Part shown: in pieces, positions 1-5,042 of the stretch
Layout of the letters: every line of letters begins with the position of its first letter
Numbering within the stretch: the stretch's first letter is position 1
Assembly (NCBI GenBank): GCA_027064745.1
Contig: JAMOPD010000401.1
Span: 1-5,516 of the forward strand
Length of the DNA stretch: 5,516 bases
Reading direction: 5' to 3'
Origin: Thermococcaceae archaeon
Lineage (GTDB): Archaea; Methanobacteriota_B; Thermococci; Thermococcales; Thermococcaceae
Translations under genes and position numbers: made by a program
Notes under the pieces: model-generated
What the model was told of the DNA's origin: nothing
Databases searched by the model: none
What the model saw: the letters and a program-made list of their open reading frames with translations, nothing else

Positions 1-387
1 CTTATTCTTTGTCCTGTTTTTAATATCCTCAACTTTCTTAAGTGCATCCTTCTGAAATAAATCGTCAGCAGGAATTTCTCTGCTCAGCCTGAATCCCTGC
101 TTTAAAGCTTCAAGAACCTGCGGTAAGTCAAAAGCATACCTTGACCCCTTGAATGCTGGAATACCAAGCTCATCCTCGATAATCTGAGCTGAACCTCTGA
201 CAAGACCCGGAATTAAAATCAAATCGTAATCTTCACTTTTTATACCTGCTTTCCTTAGATAACGAACTATGAGTGTTGGTGTTAAAAAAGCGGCTACGCT
301 AACGGGAGCTACAAATACCTCACAACCTCTACCGTATTTCCTCACCAGTGGTTCAGCAAGTCTTCCTGTAACGAGGAGAATTCTCAT
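1..387 (-). CDS. Archaeal dihydropteroate synthase-like protein, N-terminal part (runs off left edge)
   Basis: This is an open frame of 129 codons from an ATG at 387 to the window edge, with no stop, so the C-terminal part of the gene is missing. The protein starts MRILLVTGRLAEPLV and continues with VAPVSVAAFLTP (27-37), YDLILIPGLVRG (54-65), LGIPAFKG (74-81) and a PADDL motif near 106-110. From memory, this order matches the N-terminal domain (DUF6513-type) of the archaeal 'dihydropteroate synthase-related' family (TIGR00284, MJ0107-like). In that family a DHPS-like barrel follows, which would lie outside this window. The proposed role is pterin (methanopterin or folate-like) biosynthesis in the cytoplasm. 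The catalytic region cannot be seen, so function rests on the N-terminal domain alone. There is no Shine-Dalgarno before the ATG, and a TATA-like box sits about 28 nt upstream, which suggests leaderless translation. The gene follows the lipoprotein gene on the same strand after a 67-base gap but appears to have its own promoter. Confidence 0.72.
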   Translation of the reverse strand, partial: MRILLVTGRLAEPLVRKYGRGCEVFVAPVSVAAFLTPTLIVRYLRKAGIKSEDYDLILIPGLVRGSAQIIEDELGIPAFKGSRYAFDLPQVLEALKQGFRLSREIPADDLFQKDALKKVEDIKNRTKNK

Positions 388-410
388 GCTCTAACATTTG
401 AAGCTGGAAG

Positions 411-428
411 TATTTAGATATTTTGCAA
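411..428 (-). promoter_or_regulatory. BRE/TATA promoter for a leaderless transcript
   Basis: Read on the minus strand, this is TTGCAAAA (BRE-like, 428-421) followed by TATCTAAATA (TATA-like, 420-411). The box is centred about 28 nt upstream of the ATG at 387, the usual archaeal TATA-to-start-site distance, so transcription would begin at or next to the start codon. No GGTGA or GGAGG lies between box and ATG, which fits. A second weaker AT-rich box (TTTTAATA, 440-433) could instead give a leader of about 25 nt. Confidence 0.5.
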
Positions 429-436
429 TGGATATT

Positions 437-468
437 AAAAGTGGGAAATGGGAGTCAGCTGAACTCCC
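437..468 (-). terminator. Possible hairpin at the end of the lipoprotein gene
   Basis: GGGAGT (450-455) and ACTCCC (463-468) can pair as a 6-bp stem around a 7-base loop that contains the palindrome CAGCTG. The stem covers the lipoprotein stop codon at 455-457. On the minus strand it is followed within about 10 bases by CTTTTAA. The T-run is short, so this is only a weak terminator candidate; it could equally be a chance inverted repeat. Confidence 0.25.
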
Positions 469-1372
469 CACTCTGCATATAGGCAACATAAGCATGTGTT
501 CCCTCGGGGACAGTGTTTATGTCCACGTAGATGCCATCGATAATTCCATTTTCGTCGGTGTGGAACGTTATCGCTTTTTTATATTCCTTTGGAACAGCTA
601 GGATATAGGAGTTTCCATTAGCATCTCCACTTGCAAGTCCCATGGCAAAGCCCACGAGAACCGGGGCTATACTTCCTTTCAGGTAGTAGCTGTCCATGCC
701 CTCGTAGCCGGTGCTGTCCCCGATGTAGAAGTAGTAGTAATCGTCCGTGATAAACTCATCCGCCATCATCTCGACGTCTCCCCTACCAACGTTCTGTGCC
801 TTCAAATCGTCAAGGGATATCAGCTCACCATCGCTGTGGGAGTACTCGATGTCATAAATCACTGCCTCACTTGAAAGTGCCTTATCAAATATACTGACAA
901 GATAGTTATAGAACTGTTTCACGTCTGCAACATCCGGTGTTTCGTCCCAGTTTCCGTTTTCCACGTGATATGAAACACTTCCATCTGAAGTTACTATACT
1001 GAAACCATTATCGCTTTCCTTGAACTCTACATCCCAGTAAAATGCTCCATCACGTTCTTCAATAGTTGATAGGCTTATCCAGTCATCGTCTATATAGACT
1101 GTACTGTCCTTACTGCTTACGTAGTCGCTATCAGGCACAGTAAGTATATAAACAGTTGAGCCATTTGCGTACTTTATGATAGCAGCATGGGAATATTCTA
1201 TGTCCGGTGTGATTATTATGTGGAGTGTATCCGCACTGAAGAGGCTTACGGTGTTTGATGCCTCTGTATTGCCTTCTGTTATTGTTCCTTCTGAGCTTGA
1301 ACCTATGCACCCCAAACCGAGTGCAACCATAAAAACTAAAAGAAGAACTGCTATTGAAAAGAGTTTTCGCAT
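455..1372 (-). CDS. Secreted membrane-anchored lipoprotein of unknown family
   Basis: The 305-residue protein opens with a textbook lipoprotein signal: MRK, a hydrophobic stretch (about 4-20), then a lipobox LGLG-C with the lipidated cysteine at 22. A short Ser/Thr/Glu-rich linker (about 24-42) follows, then an acidic, Tyr- and Asp-rich body. It should sit on the outer face of the membrane. I do not recognise the family. The body has short repeated motifs: DIEYSH at 57-62 and again at 174-179, and NGSTVYILTVP (70-80) resembling NGNSYILAVP (252-261), which hints at a duplicated or two-part fold. A small-residue hydrophobic patch (about 236-248) lies in the C-terminal part. The ATG is supported by a GGTGAG site 5 nt upstream and a TATA-like box further up. 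The frame is intact and shows no sign of decay, unlike the second lipoprotein gene upstream. A solute-binding role is possible, but no known binding-protein motif is visible. Confidence 0.85.
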   Translation of the reverse strand: MRKLFSIAVLLLVFMVALGLGCIGSSSEGTITEGNTEASNTVSLFSADTLHIIITPDIEYSHAAIIKYANGSTVYILTVPDSDYVSSKDSTVYIDDDWISLSTIEERDGAFYWDVEFKESDNGFSIVTSDGSVSYHVENGNWDETPDVADVKQFYNYLVSIFDKALSSEAVIYDIEYSHSDGELISLDDLKAQNVGRGDVEMMADEFITDDYYYFYIGDSTGYEGMDSYYLKGSIAPVLVGFAMGLASGDANGNSYILAVPKEYKKAITFHTDENGIIDGIYVDINTVPEGTHAYVAYMQSGEFS

Positions 1373-1377
1373 TATTT

Positions 1378-1383
1378 CTCACC
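1378..1383 (-). promoter_or_regulatory. Ribosome binding site GGTGAG for the lipoprotein gene
   Basis: On the minus strand GGTGAG ends 5 nt before the ATG at 1372. It matches the archaeal 16S anti-Shine-Dalgarno and fixes this start rather than any internal Met. Confidence 0.75.
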
Positions 1384-1419
1384 AACCTAACTTGACTTTC
1401 ACAGATATGAAATGCTTCG

Positions 1420-1434
1420 TTTTAAAAATGTTTC
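1420..1434 (-). promoter_or_regulatory. BRE/TATA promoter of the lipoprotein gene
   Basis: Read on the minus strand, this is GAAACAT then TTTTTAAAA, a BRE followed by a TATA-like box about 50 nt upstream of the ATG at 1372. A start site about 25 nt downstream (near 1397) would leave a leader of about 25 nt that includes the GGTGAG site. Confidence 0.5.
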
Positions 1435-1486
1435 TTTATCGGGAGTGATACTGTCAGGGTATGTCGGGAGTAAAATAAGGAAAGGC

Positions 1487-1729
1487 TCAGTCTGCCTTTA
1501 TCCTGACCCAGAACACACCTTTGAGTAGTCGCCTGAAACGCCGCAGCTCGGAAACTCAAGGCTCCACTCCTTGGTTGGAATCGCGGAGTTCGGCTCCCAG
1601 CCAAAGTAGTCGTCGAAGAGTCTTCCCAGCCGTCGTATTCTATGTAGAGGAACCGTGTGGCTTATGATTAGCATCTGGAGCCTTGTGGTGAACCTGTTCC
1701 CCGAGAGAACTCCCACCTTAGGATAGCGA
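1487..1729 (-). pseudogene. GC-rich coding remnant with several frame changes, unidentified
   Basis: No single frame is open across this stretch, but protein-like segments appear in successive minus-strand frames. About 1740-1560 reads NRYPKVGVLSGNRFTTRL and later RLFDDYFGWEPNSAIPTKEW. Over about 1655-1615 the neighbouring frame reads RFLYIEYDGWED. From 1555 the third frame reads SELRRFRRLLKGVFWVRIKAD (split here: SELRRFRRLL, then KGVFWVRIKAD) and ends at a stop at 1487-1489. The pieces look like one acidic-then-basic C-terminus broken by at least three small indels. I counted 97 G+C in the 180 bases 1561-1740 (54%), against 84 in the next 220 (38%), so it probably has a different origin from the lipoprotein piece beside it. 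No family is recognised. It could be the original C-terminus of the broken lipoprotein gene, or an unrelated gene joined by a deletion. Confidence 0.5.
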
Positions 1730-1923
1730 TTAACCGGCTGTACGGGTTTCAGGAGAAGTCTCGCTTGATGATTTTGTTTGAGCTTCTATAGTTGATGTTG
1801 TTTCATCTCCCTCATTTACTGGACTTTCACTTGTACTGGAACTTGTCTCTGTGAGCAATGGAGTGTTCCCTATACACCCATAGAAGAATAAACAATATAC
1901 CAAGTAGAGTATTGTATTTTCAT
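1730..1923 (-). pseudogene. Broken lipoprotein gene, N-terminal signal and Ser/Thr linker only
   Basis: A strong Shine-Dalgarno (GAGGAGGT) sits 6 nt before an ATG at 1923-1921, but that ATG frame stops after 17 codons. The adjacent frame carries a clear lipoprotein N-terminus: ILYLVYCLFFYGC followed by IGN and a Ser/Thr/Glu-rich linker (TETSSSTSES and on), ending at a stop at 1730-1732. Adding one A to the four-A run right after the ATG (1917-1920) fuses the two frames into MKNTILYLVYCLFFYGC, a normal lipoprotein signal. The 'CIG' after the lipobox matches the intact lipoprotein downstream. Only the signal and linker remain, with no folded domain, so this is a dead gene even if the slip is a sequencing error. 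A GTG at 1963 opens the lipobox frame further upstream but puts the strong ribosome site inside the coding region, so I do not favour it. Confidence 0.65.
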
Positions 1924-1929
1924 AAATCA

Positions 1930-1937
1930 ACCTCCTC
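1930..1937 (-). promoter_or_regulatory. Ribosome binding site GAGGAGGT of the broken lipoprotein
   Basis: This is the strongest Shine-Dalgarno in the window, 6 nt ahead of the ATG at 1923. It marks that ATG as the original start and exposes the frameshift that follows it. Confidence 0.7.
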
Positions 1938-1995
1938 TGCCAAAGTGATGCAAAAATAGCCACATCAGTTTGGTTTCTTATATTATGCTTTTGAA

Positions 1996-2012
1996 GTATT
2001 TAAATTTTTTAC
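1996..2012 (-). promoter_or_regulatory. BRE/TATA promoter of the broken lipoprotein
   Basis: Read on the minus strand, this is GTAAAAAA then TTTAAATAC, a very AT-rich BRE/TATA-like box. A start site about 25 nt downstream (near 1974) would precede the GAGGAGGT site by roughly 40 nt. The box seems preserved although the gene is dead, so a short transcript may still be made. Confidence 0.45.
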
Positions 2013-2044
2013 AAAATATGAGAAACTATTCAATTATGCAGTAA

Positions 2045-2055
2045 GATTTATTAAG
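2045..2055 (+). promoter_or_regulatory. Candidate TATA box of the ABC exporter operon
   Basis: GATTTATTAAG holds a TATA-like TTTATTA (2047-2053), preceded by the purine-rich CAGTAAGA. The box is about 39 nt before the ATG at 2089, so a start site near 2075 would leave a leader of about 14 nt covering the GGTGAG site. The whole region is AT-rich, so this assignment is tentative. Confidence 0.35.
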
Positions 2056-2078
2056 TGAAATGTTTTGCGTTTAATTAA

Positions 2079-2084
2079 GGTGAG
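2079..2084 (+). promoter_or_regulatory. Ribosome binding site GGTGAG deciding the ATPase start
   Basis: GGTGAG ends 4 nt before the ATG at 2089. It supports that ATG over a TTG eight codons upstream (2065), which would place this site inside the coding region. Confidence 0.75.
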
Positions 2085-2088
2085 TTGG

Positions 2089-2850
2089 ATGATTGAAGTG
2101 GAGAACCTTGTTAAAGTCTTCGGTTCCACACGAGCTGTCAATGGAATAAGCTTTACGGTTCATGATGGCGAGATTTATGGATTATTAGGCCCAAATGGGA
2201 GTGGAAAAAGCACCACCATGAAAATACTTGCCGGAATCATAAAGCCAACGAGCGGGAAAGTTCTGGTTAACGGGCTGGATGTTAGCAAAGCCCCAATGAA
2301 GATAAAGGAAATCGTGGGTTACGTCCCCGAGACTCCAGTTCTCTATGAAAGTCTGACACCTGTGGAGTTCTTCAATTTAATCGGGAGTATAAGAGGCATT
2401 CCAAAAGACGAACTCGAAGATCGTGTAAACCGTTTTGTCGAAGCTTTTGAGCTGAAAAGCTATCTCCACAAATACATAGGCTCCCTCAGCTTTGGAACGA
2501 GACAGAAAATTTCTCTAATTTCAGCCCTCCTTCATGATCCAGAGGTCCTGATAATGGACGAATCCATGAACGGCCTTGATCCAAAAAGTGCAAGAATTCT
2601 GAGAGAACTCCTCCTTGAATTTAAGGCAGAAGGAAGGAACATAGTTTTTTCAACCCATGTGCTCCAGCTTGCCGAAATGATCTGCGATCGCGTTGGTGTA
2701 ATCTACAACGGCGAGATAATAGCCGAAGGGACTGTTGAGGAACTCAAGGAGTTTGCCCATGAGGAAAACCTTGAGGATGTCTTCCTGAAACTGACGGAAA
2801 GCAAGGATGAAATTTACAGCGTCGTCCAAGCATTAAAAGAGAGCCTTTAG
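2089..2850 (+). CDS. ABC transporter ATP-binding protein (ABC-2 exporter type)
   Basis: This 253-residue ATPase powers the permease encoded next. Visible motifs in order are Walker A GPNGSGKST (34-42), a Q-loop region GYVPETP (77-83) with Glu where Gln is usual, the signature LSFGTRQK (133-140), Walker B VLIMDE (153-158) with the catalytic Glu at 158, a D-loop NGLDP (161-165) and the H-loop STH (188-190). The C-terminus has LEDVFLKLT (228-236), common in CcmA/DrrA-like exporter ATPases. Two departures are notable: the signature reads LSFGT rather than LSGGQ, and Walker B is followed by S-M instead of the usual P-T. The nucleotide-binding residues are intact, so it should be active. The length is normal for the family when starting at ATG 2089. 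The next gene begins 8 bases after the stop, and its ribosome site overlaps that stop, so the two form an operon. The substrate cannot be read from this subunit. Confidence 0.93.
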   Translation: MIEVENLVKVFGSTRAVNGISFTVHDGEIYGLLGPNGSGKSTTMKILAGIIKPTSGKVLVNGLDVSKAPMKIKEIVGYVPETPVLYESLTPVEFFNLIGSIRGIPKDELEDRVNRFVEAFELKSYLHKYIGSLSFGTRQKISLISALLHDPEVLIMDESMNGLDPKSARILRELLLEFKAEGRNIVFSTHVLQLAEMICDRVGVIYNGEIIAEGTVEELKEFAHEENLEDVFLKLTESKDEIYSVVQALKESL

Positions 2851-2855
2851 GTGAT
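2850..2855 (+). promoter_or_regulatory. Ribosome binding site GGTGAT overlapping the ATPase stop
   Basis: GGTGAT begins at the last base of the TAG stop of the ATPase gene and ends 3 nt before the permease ATG. This arrangement suggests translational coupling and equal supply of the two exporter subunits. Confidence 0.7.
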
Positions 2856-2858
2856 AGC

Positions 2859-4346
2859 ATGTTTGAAATCGTGAAAATTCTCTACAGGGAGCTTCACTAT
2901 CAGATGCTCGTAAGAAATCCCATGATAGCAAATAATGAGAGGAAATTCCAGAGCCAGCTTAAAAATGCAACAAGCATAAAACGCGGTGTTGGAACACAGG
3001 CAGTTACCTTTTTCTTCCTCGGCTTCATGCTCGCCGGAGGAGTGGCTTTTGTCAAAAATGAGCTCCAGATGGGAATTATGTTTGCCTCCTATGCCCTGAT
3101 ACCCTTCATCTTCTCCCTATATACCACTACCGTTAATTCATCCTACGCACTCTCAATGGGGCTTTTTGAACCGTTGAAGCCTCTCCCGATTGAGGTGGGC
3201 TCTGTTTATCTCAGCGAACTGCTCCTCATCGACACGATACCTGCCTTTACTATGATGCTCCCTGTGGTCTTTGTAATACTCTACAGCCACCCTCTTGCAG
3301 GAATTTTAGCTCTCCTGTGGGCCCTGATAGGAGTGTTTCTCGGCCACACGCTTGGGCTGGTGATATACACCGTTTTTGGTGCCAGAACCTCAGAAGGAAC
3401 AAGCAGGTTCGGAGCAATAAAAAATCTCGGCAAGCTCATCGGAGTCCTCCTTTTCATGAGTATATTCTACGTCGGAAATTACATGCAGAACTATGTCAGG
3501 GAACACATAGAGGCCTTAGCTCCATTTTTCATCAAATACTCCTTTGCGTATCCCTTCTCAGCATCCTCCATCTTTGAACCGCTTCAGAGCATTGAGCTCA
3601 TTATCTTCTATACGACAGTTTTTGGTGCCATTTATATCGTCACGCTCAGAAAGCTGTGGCAGGAAATAGTTGAGCCAGCAGTAAGCTCAGGAACAGCTTA
3701 CAGAGGAGTTTTTAAAGCAAGAACGCTCCCAGGGGTTCTGGCCCTCACCCTCAAGGACTTCAAGGTGATCTTCAGAAAATCCTCAATGATAGCTGGTTTG
3801 CTCATTCCTGTGTATTTCGTGCTGCCCCAGATCTTTATAGCTCTGAGCAAGGGTGAGTTCTCCCTCCTGCTTGCCACGGGGCTTGTATTCGGCCTCGGAT
3901 GGTTCTCCTCAATAGGTGCGGATCCGGTTATAAAAATCGACGGAAAAGAGCTTGATTTTCTCAGAACCCTGCCATTGACAAAGAAAACATTCATACTAAG
4001 TAAATCGCTGACAATGAGCGTCATTCCAGCAGTAACTGGTTTTGTAGTTATTGGCATGGCGTATTACTATAACGGCGGGCAAGCTCTCTATCTCATATCA
4101 CATGCATTCATCTTGCCTTTAATGACCTCTCTAACGGCTATGAACTACTTCTACCGCTATAAGGGGCAGGAGATAGGGATTCCAAAGACGAACATGGCGG
4201 ATATAATAGTGATTTTCATAATCGTCGGGGTGCTTTTTGCCATAGTGGGTGCGCCTATTTTGATTCTAAGCAAGCCAGTTGGATATGCTGTTAGTGCTGT
4301 TATCGGTTTGATAATAATAGGGATACTGACGGGGATTAGCTGGTGA
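2859..4346 (+). CDS. ABC-2 type transporter permease, large, probably two fused halves
   Basis: This integral membrane protein of 495 residues forms the transport channel for the ATPase upstream. About twelve hydrophobic segments can be seen by eye, near 48-66, 73-93, 118-142, 147-172, 190-208, 246-262, 310-330, 335-352, 384-402, 409-428, 447-470 and 474-493. Usual single ABC-2 permeases have about six, so this looks like two permease domains in one chain. A supporting internal repeat is LKPLPIEVGSVYLSELL (106-122) against LRTLPLTKKTFILSKSL (368-384). Extended to ...IPAFT and ...IPAVT, the ungapped 26-residue pair shares 10 identities. The first ~45 residues are hydrophilic and basic (KILYRELHYQ, RKFQSQLKN) and probably lie in the cytoplasm, where they could contact the ATPase. 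The central loop (about 263-305) is also polar. Possible cargoes include peptides, lipids, sodium or drugs; nothing in the sequence decides between them. Confidence 0.88.
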   Translation: MFEIVKILYRELHYQMLVRNPMIANNERKFQSQLKNATSIKRGVGTQAVTFFFLGFMLAGGVAFVKNELQMGIMFASYALIPFIFSLYTTTVNSSYALSMGLFEPLKPLPIEVGSVYLSELLLIDTIPAFTMMLPVVFVILYSHPLAGILALLWALIGVFLGHTLGLVIYTVFGARTSEGTSRFGAIKNLGKLIGVLLFMSIFYVGNYMQNYVREHIEALAPFFIKYSFAYPFSASSIFEPLQSIELIIFYTTVFGAIYIVTLRKLWQEIVEPAVSSGTAYRGVFKARTLPGVLALTLKDFKVIFRKSSMIAGLLIPVYFVLPQIFIALSKGEFSLLLATGLVFGLGWFSSIGADPVIKIDGKELDFLRTLPLTKKTFILSKSLTMSVIPAVTGFVVIGMAYYYNGGQALYLISHAFILPLMTSLTAMNYFYRYKGQEIGIPKTNMADIIVIFIIVGVLFAIVGAPILILSKPVGYAVSAVIGLIIIGILTGISW

Positions 4347-4367
4347 CCACATTTTCCCCATCATCAC

Positions 4368-5042
4368 TCATGTCCCAATCTTTCTCAAATTTTGCCATAC
4401 CTCATTCCACTCTAGGAGCAACCAAAAAACCCTTAGCCTCTTTTTAGCCTCAACATAATCTGGATAGTAAGTCTTTACAAGCCCCCAAAACTCGTCCCCA
4501 TGCTTCGGTATCCTCAAATGGGCGAGTTCATGGATTATCACGTAATCCCTTAACCCTTCGGGGAGCGCCATTAATGCTAAGTTAAAGCTCAAGTTCCCTT
4601 TTTTGGAACAGCTTGCCCATTTTGTCTTCTGGAACCTGATGTACACTTTGCGATACCTAACATCCATGATAGAAGCAAAGAGACGGACTTTAAAGTCAAG
4701 CTCTTTCCTGAGTCTATCTTTAAGCCACTTCTTCAACACTTTAAAGTCACCGTGGGGCAGGGAGACTACTTTAAATTTAGGATTAACAAAGAAATCCTCA
4801 CCTTGGATTAAGGAATAAAAGTCTCCGTTAAAAAGAAACTTGCTCGAGAGCGGGCCGAACTGCTTTTTAATTTGCTCAAGTTCATTGAGCTTGCTCTCTA
4901 TCCAAGCCATTTTTTTCTTTATAATATCCTCCGGGTCTTGGCTTGGTGGGACTATTACTTTAACATTACCTCTGGCATTTATTTCTATCCTGGGATTCTT
5001 CACATTTCTGACAATCACTTCATACTCATAATTCAGCCCCAA
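4368..5042 (-). CDS. YgjP-like (DUF45) zinc metallopeptidase, restriction-operon associated
   Basis: The 224-residue protein carries the zinc-binding HELAH (171-175) with a further His at 181 in RIPKHGDEFW. Upstream is the family hallmark KWASCSKKGNLSFN (141-154), the counterpart of the usual RWGSCS..G.L..N. These place it in the YgjP/DUF45 family of gluzincin-like peptidases (SprT/WSS1-like fold). The N-terminal half (about 1-135) is the basic, beta-strand-rich domain typical of the family. It should be a cytoplasmic zinc-dependent protease; its substrate is unknown. The start is a TTG at 5042, supported by GAGGTG 8 nt upstream. Nearby ATGs are out of frame; a GTG at codon 9 is the alternative. 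The start overlaps the end of the HsdR-like gene by 10 bases, so the two are translationally coupled. From memory, YgjP-like genes recur beside type I restriction genes. The gene is convergent with the exporter, with a 21-base gap. Confidence 0.9.
   Translation of the reverse strand: MGLNYEYEVIVRNVKNPRIEINARGNVKVIVPPSQDPEDIIKKKMAWIESKLNELEQIKKQFGPLSSKFLFNGDFYSLIQGEDFFVNPKFKVVSLPHGDFKVLKKWLKDRLRKELDFKVRLFASIMDVRYRKVYIRFQKTKWASCSKKGNLSFNLALMALPEGLRDYVIIHELAHLRIPKHGDEFWGLVKTYYPDYVEAKKRLRVFWLLLEWNEVWQNLRKIGT

Noticed and set aside
398..601. Plus-strand open frame of 67 codons
   Set aside because: It lies opposite the lipoprotein 3' end and the promoter of the next gene; it has no ribosome site and no recognisable protein character.
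1131..1448. Open frames on both strands over the lipoprotein 5' end
   Set aside because: They are frame shadows of the lipoprotein signal region; the true frame has a signal peptide, ribosome site and promoter.
1982..2039. ATTATGC repeated at 1982-1988 and 2033-2039
   Set aside because: A 7-base direct repeat in AT-rich DNA is expected by chance and has no symmetry with the promoters.
2065..2088. TTG start eight codons upstream of the ATPase ATG
   Set aside because: It would put the GGTGAG ribosome site inside the gene and has none of its own; family proteins start near MIEVENLVK.
1373..2088. Insertion sequence or attachment site as cause of the decayed region
   Set aside because: I saw no terminal inverted repeats, target duplications, transposase motifs or tRNA fragment here.
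3317..4057. Alternative-frame open stretches inside the permease gene (3317-3577 plus, 3698-4057 minus)
   Set aside because: Low-complexity or basic, non-membrane translations with no ribosome sites, fully inside a well-supported gene.
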